From positions 2,852,001 to 2,916,000 of the forward strand of contig OZ242297.1 of NCBI GenBank assembly GCA_965207755.1: a stretch of 64,000 bases of DNA, read 5' to 3'. A program made the translations under genes and the position numbers. This document shows positions 58,339 through 64,000 of the stretch, piece after piece (position 1 is the stretch's first letter; each line of letters begins with the position of its first letter). This DNA is from Aldehydirespirator sp028819505. GTDB taxonomy: Bacteria; Actinomycetota; Acidimicrobiia; Acidimicrobiales; Aldehydirespiratoraceae. The notes under the pieces are model-generated. The model did no database searches and had not been told where the DNA came from. It saw only the letters and a list, made by a program, of their open reading frames with translations.

Positions 58339-60635
58339 AGCAGCGCCTCCAGTCCTCGCTGCTCCACCGCCTCCTCGCCTCCCACCATCTCGGCGCAGTC
58401 CTCCGACAGTTCGGGCCGCGTCTCGGAGACGGGCGCGCCGTCGGAGTCGACCTTGATCTCGCCGGTGCGGACGCCCTCCAGGAACGAGGCCAGATGCTTG
58501 ACCTCCGCATAGCAGGCGTCCACTTCCCGGGCGGTGCGGGCGCTCCCGACGCTGTGGGTGGCGATCGGGAGCAGGATCCTCGCCACCGCCGGCGCGGCCA
58601 CGTCGCCGCCGAAGCCAGCCTCCTCCAGCACCATCGCCACCACCACCTCGGGATCGTGGCGGTAGCCGCGCTCGGGCCAGGCAGCCGGGCCGAACGCCGC
58701 GAACCAGGCGAAGTCGGCCTGGCCCTGCTTCTCCGCGGTGCCCGTCTTGCCCGCCACCGGCCATGCGCCGAGCGGGAAGTCGACGCCTCCCGCTCCGGGA
58801 AGGTTGAAAGCCTCGTAGGCCGTCCCCCGCAGCAGGGCCTCGCCGCCGGAGCTGCCCGGAAGGTTGAAGGCGGTCACGCCGTTCAGCCCGTCGAGCAGGG
58901 GCGCCGCGATCTCGGCGGTCCATTCCAGCTCGCGCAGCAGCCGGGGCCCGAACTCCTCGAGGACCTGCCCGTCGCGGTCGGTGATCCTCGCAGCGATGTT
59001 CGGCTGGTGGAGTCTCCCGTCGCTGGCCAGGACCGCGTAGGCGTTGGCGACCTGCAGCGGCGTGGTCAGAAGGTTGCCCTGGCCGATGGCCAGGTTGATG
59101 GTGTCCCCCGCGAACCACTGGTCGCCGCCGCGCAGGAAGACGCCCTGCTCGAACTGGTAGTCGTAGTACTCCCTGTCGGGCACCACACCGGCGCGCTCGT
59201 GGGGCAGCGGAACACCGGTGTGGGCCCCGAGTCCGAACGCCCTGGCCGATTCCTGGATGCCCTCGTCGAGCGGCTGCGGCCTCCGGAAGAAGCCCTCGCC
59301 TCCCAGCCGGTAGAAGTACGTGTCGCTCGACACCGTGATGGCGTCTCTCAGATCGACGCCGCGGTCACAGCAGTAGGGGCTGTTGAACACGCACGTGTCG
59401 GATTCCTCGACGCAGAAGGGATAGCGGTACGTCCCGGTGTCGCGGTAGAACTCGTCGGCGCCGATCAGCGAGGAGGCGTCGGCGCCGATCACCCCCTCGG
59501 TGAGCGCCGCGTAGGCCGTGACCACCTTGAACGTCGAGCCGGGCGGGTAGAGGCCCTGGATGGCCCGGTTGAGGATCGGCGAGAAGTTCGCCTCGTCGGT
59601 CAGCTCGTCGAACCGGCGCTGCGAGATGCCGTTCACGAACTCGCGGGGGTCGTAGGTGGGGAACGACGCCATGGCCAGGATCGAGCCGTCGGAGGGGTCG
59701 AGCGCCACGGCCGCCCCCGCCGAGGCCGCGAAGTCGGGGGGGTCGGGAGCGTCGGGCGCCTGTACCGGCACCTGCCGCCGGGCGTCGTCGAGCCCCCGGC
59801 GCAGCTCGCGTTCGACGAGGCTCTGGATGTCCAGGTCGATCGTGAGATGCACGTCGTTGCCGGGCACCGGCATACGCCCCTCGTCGTCGTGGACCCTCAC
59901 GATCTCGTCGAGCCGGTTCACCTCGAAGACGCGCACACCGGGCACTCCCCGCAGCTCGCTCTCGAAGATCCGCTCCACGCCGGACTTCCCGATCTCGTCG
60001 CCGGGCTGGTACGTCTTGGCGGACGGGTCGCTGGGATCGATCTGCGCGCTCTGGGCCCGGTACTCCGCCTGGGTGAGCGGACCGACGTAGCCGAGCAGGT
60101 GCGCGGCCAGCTCGCCGTAGGGATAGCTGCGCACGGTGCGCTCCTCCACCGAGACCCCCGGGAACAGGTCCGGCCGCTCACCCAGATACACGAGCAGGTC
60201 GGGGTCTATGTCGAACGCCACCGGGACGTTGTCGAAGGGGCCGAACTCCAGGCTGCTGAGCCGCTCCTCGATGTGGCGCACCTTCGTGAGGCGCCCCGAG
60301 CGGCTCACGATCTCGGCCAGCTGGAGCAGGACGTCCCGCTGCTCGGACCCGTCGAGGGCGGCCCGGAACTCCCGACGGTCGACGGTCACCACCTGGACCA
60401 CGCGGTTGTCGACGAGGATCCTGCCCCCGGCGTCGAAGATGCGGCCCCTCGGCGCCTCGGTGTACACGACTCGCAGGATGTTGGTGGCCGCCACATCCTG
60501 GAGCTCCTCGCTCTCGAGCACCTGCAGGTACCACAGGCGGGCGAACAGGGCCGCTACCAGGCACACCGCCACGATGCCGATCGCGTAGAGCCGGAATCCC
60601 TGCCGCTCGTCGATGTCGGCGCCGTTCGAGGCCAT
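58335..60635 (-). CDS. mrdA: Penicillin-binding protein 2 (MrdA), transpeptidase
   Basis: 766 aa from the ATG at 60635, with AAGGAG 7 nt upstream; A of the start is shared with the mreD stop (TGATG). One N-terminal membrane helix (YAIGIVAVCLVAALFARLWY), PBP dimerisation domain, and the transpeptidase domain with active-site STFK in YPPGSTFKVV (~residue 365), SSDTYFYR, and KTGT in AGKTGTAEKQ (~628). It cross-links peptidoglycan during elongation with RodA. A CNSPYCCD-like Cys-rich loop lies near residue 415. The C-terminus has an acidic extension. Confidence 0.96.
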   Translation of the reverse strand: MASNGADIDERQGFRLYAIGIVAVCLVAALFARLWYLQVLESEELQDVAATNILRVVYTEAPRGRIFDAGGRILVDNRVVQVVTVDRREFRAALDGSEQRDVLLQLAEIVSRSGRLTKVRHIEERLSSLEFGPFDNVPVAFDIDPDLLVYLGERPDLFPGVSVEERTVRSYPYGELAAHLLGYVGPLTQAEYRAQSAQIDPSDPSAKTYQPGDEIGKSGVERIFESELRGVPGVRVFEVNRLDEIVRVHDDEGRMPVPGNDVHLTIDLDIQSLVERELRRGLDDARRQVPVQAPDAPDPPDFAASAGAAVALDPSDGSILAMASFPTYDPREFVNGISQRRFDELTDEANFSPILNRAIQGLYPPGSTFKVVTAYAALTEGVIGADASSLIGADEFYRDTGTYRYPFCVEESDTCVFNSPYCCDRGVDLRDAITVSSDTYFYRLGGEGFFRRPQPLDEGIQESARAFGLGAHTGVPLPHERAGVVPDREYYDYQFEQGVFLRGGDQWFAGDTINLAIGQGNLLTTPLQVANAYAVLASDGRLHQPNIAARITDRDGQVLEEFGPRLLRELEWTAEIAAPLLDGLNGVTAFNLPGSSGGEALLRGTAYEAFNLPGAGGVDFPLGAWPVAGKTGTAEKQGQADFAWFAAFGPAAWPERGYRHDPEVVVAMVLEEAGFGGDVAAPAVARILLPIATHSVGSARTAREVDACYAEVKHLASFLEGVRTGEIKVDSDGAPVSETRPELSEDCAEMVGGEEAVEQRGLEALL

Positions 60636-61240
60636 CAACGCTCCTTCAACGGGGAGGCGGGGGGCTCGCGCCGCCGCGTCCGGCGCCGGGCGGGTCCGCT
60701 GCCGACCGCCCATCGCACTGCGGGCGCCGCCGCCGGCGAGAGCAGAGCGTTCCAGCCCGATGCGATCAGCACGACCCGCGGCAGCCGGTCGTCGATCAGG
60801 CCGCGCTGGCCGACCACCCCGCCCAGCAGGGCGTAGACCGTCACCATGGCCGCAGTGCCGGCGAACACCAGCAGAAGCGTCCTCAGGCGCGTGTCGTGGA
60901 CCAGCCCTTCGGTTATGCCGCCCAGCGTGTAGGCCACCACGGCGAAGGAGGCCGCGGCCAAACCGAGCGGGGTGGACAGGTAGACGTCCCACATCAGGCC
61001 GGCGCAGAACGCGATCACCGAACCCCGCCGGGGGCCGGCGAAGAGGCCGGCCAGGACGGCCACGAGCGCGGGCAGCTCGGGCGCGACCCCGGCCACCCTC
61101 ACCTGCGAGAAGAACGTCAGCTGCAGCACGAGCGCGCACAGATGCACGATGACGAGCCGCAGCCCGATCATGGCCACACTGCCGCCCGCCGGGAGGCGGC
61201 GCCCGCGCAGCACACTCCGCGCCGGCTGCGACGCCGTCAC
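60635..61240 (-). CDS. mreD: Rod-shape determining protein MreD
   Basis: 201 aa with about five hydrophobic helices (RLVIVHLCALVLQLTFFSQV, ALVAVLAGLFAGPRRGSVIA, FCAGLMWDVYLSTPLGLAAA). The small inner-membrane partner of MreC in the elongasome. GTG at 61240 gives the longest form; an ATG at 61171 (MIGLRLVIVHL) is equally plausible and would begin at the first membrane helix. Overlaps mrdA by one base. Confidence 0.88.
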   Translation of the reverse strand: MTASQPARSVLRGRRLPAGGSVAMIGLRLVIVHLCALVLQLTFFSQVRVAGVAPELPALVAVLAGLFAGPRRGSVIAFCAGLMWDVYLSTPLGLAAASFAVVAYTLGGITEGLVHDTRLRTLLLVFAGTAAMVTVYALLGGVVGQRGLIDDRLPRVVLIASGWNALLSPAAAPAVRWAVGSGPARRRTRRREPPASPLKER

Positions 61241-61246
61241 GACTGC

Positions 61247-61318
61247 GACGCCTTCACGCCGACCGCTCCGTCACGGCGGGGGGACGCCTTCACGGCGACC
61301 GCTCCGTCACGGCGGGGG
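61247..61318. repeat. 36-bp direct repeat (x2) at the mreC-mreD junction
   Basis: GACGCCTTCACG-CGACCGCT-type units start at 61247 and 61283, nearly identical. The second copy covers the last codons of mreC, so the PFPPP end of MreC may stem from this duplication. Confidence 0.8.
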
Positions 61319-62197
61319 GAACGGGGAGTGCGGGCCGACCGGTGGCTCGTCCGCGGGCGTCAGCAGCAGCACGGTCACGTAGCCGAGGTCCTGCACGTCG
61401 GCGGCAAGATCGACGGTCACCAGCTGGGTCAGCCCCGCCTCCGACGGCTCGACCGACGCCACCCGGCCCACCGGTATGTCGGCGGGATAGCGGCTGCCGG
61501 CCGCAGTCACCACCGGGCTCCCCACCGCGGGCAGCTCCGACAGGTCCCCGGTCTCGGGCCAGCGCAGGCCGGCGTCCACCACGAACCGGGTCGGGTCGCC
61601 GGCCATGCCGTGGCCGAGCCCCACGTCGCCGGTGTCCAGCAGGCGCACACCGACGACCAGGCTGGGATCGCTCACCGCGGTGACCGTGCTCGAGGCCGCG
61701 TCCGCGGTCTCCACCCGGCCCACGAAGCCGGCCGAGGTGACGACGGCCATGCCCGGGACCACCCCCTCCCGGCGACCCAGGTCGATCGACATCACATCGT
61801 CGTCGAAGTTCCCCACCGAGTCGCGCAGCACTGTCGCGGTCAGCCGTTCCACCCCCTCGACGAAGGTCACCCCGGTGGCGTCCAGCAGCCTCTCGAACGC
61901 GTCCTGCCCGGCCGTGTCGCGGATGTCGGCGCTGGCGAGGCGGTCGATCTCGTCTTTGAGCCGCTCGTTCTCGGAGCGGAGGTCGTTGTAGGTGAACATC
62001 ACGGTCCAGACCTCGGCCACGGGCCCGAGGACTGCATCGGCCGCGGATACCACCGGATCGAGCGCGTCGCGCACCCGGCTCTGGGCGGTGTCGAGCGGCC
62101 CGAAGCCGCGGAAGTCAAGGGTGAGGAGCGTTGCCGCTGTCAGGATAAGCAGCAACAAGCGGTAGTGGGACCGCCAGCTGCGCTGGGCGACCGCCAT
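61307..62197 (-). CDS. mreC: Rod-shape determining protein MreC
   Basis: 296 aa. One N-terminal membrane helix (YRLLLLILTAATLLTLDF), a coiled coil (TYNDLRSENERLKDEIDRLA), and two beta-barrel lobes with VMSIDLGRREGVVPGMAVVT and GFVGRVETADA typical of MreC. It scaffolds the elongasome outside the membrane and links MreB to PBP2/RodA. 30 bp downstream of mreB on the same strand. The C-terminal PVGPHSPFPPP tail overlaps a short duplication. Confidence 0.95.
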   Translation of the reverse strand: MAVAQRSWRSHYRLLLLILTAATLLTLDFRGFGPLDTAQSRVRDALDPVVSAADAVLGPVAEVWTVMFTYNDLRSENERLKDEIDRLASADIRDTAGQDAFERLLDATGVTFVEGVERLTATVLRDSVGNFDDDVMSIDLGRREGVVPGMAVVTSAGFVGRVETADAASSTVTAVSDPSLVVGVRLLDTGDVGLGHGMAGDPTRFVVDAGLRWPETGDLSELPAVGSPVVTAAGSRYPADIPVGRVASVEPSEAGLTQLVTVDLAADVQDLGYVTVLLLTPADEPPVGPHSPFPPP

Positions 62198-62227
62198 CGC
62201 CCGAGAGTCAGAGACCGCCCGATACGG

Positions 62228-63247
62228 TCACCGCTGGTCCAGGTTGTCGAGCACGTGGCCACAGCCCCTCACCACGGCGAGCAGCGGCTCCGGGGCGACC
62301 GTGATCGGCATTCCCGTGTCGTTGGCCAGCCGCTGGTCCAGATTCCTCAACAGCGCGCCCCCGCCCGCCAGCATGATGCCCGCTTCCATGATGTCGGCGG
62401 CCAGCTCCGGGGGGGTGTGGTCCAGCGTGCCCCGCACGGCGTCGCAGATAGCGGTTATCGACTCCTCCAAGCCCTCGCGGATGTCCTCGGTGGTGACCGA
62501 GACCACCCGGGGCAGCCCGCTCACGAGGTCGCGGCCCCGGATCTCGGCCCTCGCCTCCCGGGCCAGGGGGTAGGCCGACCCGAGCATGATCTTGATCTCC
62601 TCGGCGGTGCGCTCCCCGATCAGCAGCGAGTGCTCCTTCTTGACGAACTGTGCGATGACGTTGTCGAACTCGTCTCCTCCCACGCGGATCGACTGGCTGG
62701 AGACGATGCCGCCGAGCGAGATGACGGCCACCTCGGTCGTGCCTCCGCCGACATCGACGATCATGTTCCCGGTCGGCTCCCACACCTGGAGCCCGGTGCC
62801 GATCGCGGCGGCCATCGGCTCCTCGATGATGTGGGTCGGCTTCCGGGCGCCCGCGGACTCGGCCGCCTCCTGCACGGCCCGCTGCTCGACGCCGGTGATG
62901 CCCGACGGCACGGCGATGACCATCCGCGGCTTGGTCCAGCGCCGCTGATGGACCCGCTCGATGAAGAAGCGCAGCATCTCCTCGCACATGTCGAAGTCGG
63001 CGATCACCCCGTCGCGGAGCGGACGGACAGCCTGGATGTGCGACGGTGTGCGACCGATCATGCTCTTCGCTTCGGCGCCCACCGCCAGCACCCTGCCGTT
63101 CTTGGTGTTGACGGCCACCACCGACGGCTCATCGAGCACGATCCCCTCGCCGCGCACGTACACGACGGTGTTCGCGGTGCCGAGGTCGAGAGCCATGTCG
63201 CGCCCCATGACCCATCCCAGTCCCGAACGCATGCTCGCTGTGCTCAT
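62228..63247 (-). CDS. mreB: Cell shape-determining actin homolog MreB
   Basis: 339 aa, full length. Actin-fold ATPase signatures: MALDLGTANTVVYVRGEGIV (phosphate 1), IVDVGGGTTEVAVISLGGIV (phosphate 2), AGIMLAGGGALLRNLD (adenosine), and EEPMAAAIGTGL. It organises lateral wall synthesis through MreC, MreD, RodA and PBP2, all encoded downstream in order. A rod-shaped cell is implied, which is informative because several actinobacteria lack MreB. A 21-bp repeat array lies upstream in the gap to ndk. Confidence 0.97.
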   Translation of the reverse strand: MSTASMRSGLGWVMGRDMALDLGTANTVVYVRGEGIVLDEPSVVAVNTKNGRVLAVGAEAKSMIGRTPSHIQAVRPLRDGVIADFDMCEEMLRFFIERVHQRRWTKPRMVIAVPSGITGVEQRAVQEAAESAGARKPTHIIEEPMAAAIGTGLQVWEPTGNMIVDVGGGTTEVAVISLGGIVSSQSIRVGGDEFDNVIAQFVKKEHSLLIGERTAEEIKIMLGSAYPLAREARAEIRGRDLVSGLPRVVSVTTEDIREGLEESITAICDAVRGTLDHTPPELAADIMEAGIMLAGGGALLRNLDQRLANDTGMPITVAPEPLLAVVRGCGHVLDNLDQR

Positions 63248-63339
63248 TGTGATGCCTCGATCAGGTTGTGGACGCTATCACAACGCCGGAGGACCCGGCC
63301 GACCGCTAGCCGGATTGTAGACGAAGGCGAGAGTCGGCA

Positions 63340-63457
63340 CACAATCCGCGCCCGCCGGGGCACGATTCGCGCCCGCCGGGGCAGAAATCGCGCCGGCCAG
63401 GGCACAATCCGCGCCCGCCGGGGCAGAAATCGCGCCCGCCGGGGCACCATTCGCGCC
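63340..63457. repeat. 21-bp tandem repeat (about 6 units) between ndk and mreB
   Basis: Units containing CGCGCCCGCCGGGGCA start at 63347, 63368, 63389, 63410, 63431 and 63452, exactly 21 bp apart, with variable ACAATCC/GAAAT/CCATT centres. The period equals two helical turns. It lies ~90 bp upstream of the mreB start. Confidence 0.9.
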
Positions 63458-63508
63458 AAAGGACCTCCGGAGAACAACGACGGCAACAGGATTCGCTTGC
63501 TTCTGCTG

Positions 63509-63925
63509 CTATTCGCGGCGTAGACCGGGAAAGAAGACAGCAACCTCGCGGCGGGCCGACTCGGCCGAGTCGCTCCCGTGGACCAGGTTCTCGGTGACCA
63601 TGGTGCCGAAGTCCCCGCGGATGGTTCCGGCCGCGGCCTTCATGGGATCGGTGGCGCCCATCATCTGGCGCACCACGCTCCAGGCGTCCCCCGGCCCCTC
63701 CACCACCGCGACCAGCACGGGGCCCCTGCTCATGAAGGCGACGAGATCGTCGTAGAAGCCCTTGCCGACGTGCTCGGCGTAGTGGCGGGCGAGCACGTCG
63801 CGATCGAGGGTGCGGAGTTCGGCCGCTGCGATCCGCAGGCCCTTGCGCTCGAAGCGGCCGATGATCTCGCCCACGAGGCCGCGCTCGACCGCGTCGGGCT
63901 TGCAGATGACCAGAGTGCGTTCCAC
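63509..63925 (-). CDS. ndk: Nucleoside diphosphate kinase
   Basis: 138 aa. It transfers gamma-phosphate between nucleoside tri- and diphosphates through a phospho-histidine. Signature: MERTLVICKPDAVERGLVGE, EGPGDAWSVVRQMMGATDPM, GTIRGDFGT, and the active-site His in ENLVHGSDSAESA. Complete. It is separated from mreB by a 261-bp gap containing the 21-bp array. Confidence 0.97.
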   Translation of the reverse strand: MERTLVICKPDAVERGLVGEIIGRFERKGLRIAAAELRTLDRDVLARHYAEHVGKGFYDDLVAFMSRGPVLVAVVEGPGDAWSVVRQMMGATDPMKAAAGTIRGDFGTMVTENLVHGSDSAESARREVAVFFPGLRRE

Positions 63926-64000
63926 CGCCGGGATGCTACGGGCCGCCCGCGTCGAGGGCTACCCGCTCCTGCCGGCCGCGCTCACAGCCCGCCCGCGTCC
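63926..64000. other. Right window edge, no gene assigned
   Basis: 75 bp of very G/C-rich sequence upstream of ndk. A minus-strand TAG is present, so it could hold the last codons of an upstream gene, but too little is visible to judge. Confidence 0.4.

Noticed and set aside
58494..63523. Two very long plus-strand frames across mrdA, mreD, mreC and mreB
   Set aside because: Shadows of the conserved cell-shape operon; no motif supports them.

Overview
The window looks like chromosome from a high-GC actinomycete, and most likely a member of the Acidimicrobiia. The reasons are the strong G/C bias at third codon positions, frequent GTG starts, several start codons that look leaderless, a DUF222/HNH gene, a class II DAHP synthase, and the conserved block rne / rplU-rpmA / obg-proB / proA / nadD-LytR_C-rsfS next to mreBCD-mrdA-rodA. 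The lineage is an inference; no 16S or marker search was possible.

Layout. 1-5.3 kb: catabolic genes (sulfatase, amidohydrolase, SMP-30 lactonase) and an iron-type superoxide dismutase. 5.3-12.2 kb: accessory genes (an AbrB-HhH-GPD glycosylase fusion, a DUF222-HNH endonuclease, a MazEF-type toxin-antitoxin pair, an MNT-HEPN fusion protein) mixed with a beta-hydroxyacid dehydrogenase and a fused carboxyltransferase. 12.4-23.8 kb: tRNA-Leu(UAA), a RecB-like nuclease, rsfS/LytR_C/nadD, a sigma-70 factor with a readable promoter, class II DAHP synthase, a MoxR/VWA pair and proA.

23.8-48.4 kb: about 24.5 kb lies between proA and proB, genes that usually sit next to each other. It carries two HipBA kinase modules flanking murJ and pspA, then a defence island with visibly lower GC. 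Its core is a tightly overlapping four-gene operon: a 949-aa unknown, a 367-aa unknown, a ~1,854-aa DruE-like helicase with a DUF1998-type end, and a Cas4/AddB-like Fe-S PD-(D/E)XK nuclease. A convergent pair faces it: a DruA/DUF4338-like protein coupled to a MORC-type GHKL ATPase. A split OLD/PARIS-like ATPase + TOPRIM pair follows. Two lesions are visible. A 1,463-bp IS5/IS1182-type element with a CTAG target duplication splits the helicase, and removing it restores the frame exactly. The nuclease carries a one-base frameshift just before its cysteine cluster. The system therefore looks recently inactivated, although its ancestral form can be reconstructed.

48.4-64 kb: core genes again (proB, obg, rplU, rpmA, rne, the TIGR03960-type radical SAM protein with its DUF2344 partner, rodA, mrdA, mreD, mreC, mreB, ndk). 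This part is rich in repeats: a 71-bp hairpin array before rplU, a related hairpin pair after rpmA, 17 copies of an 11-residue repeat in RNase E, a 21-bp array upstream of mreB, and a dispersed ~110-bp element that also forms the C-terminal tails of two proteins.
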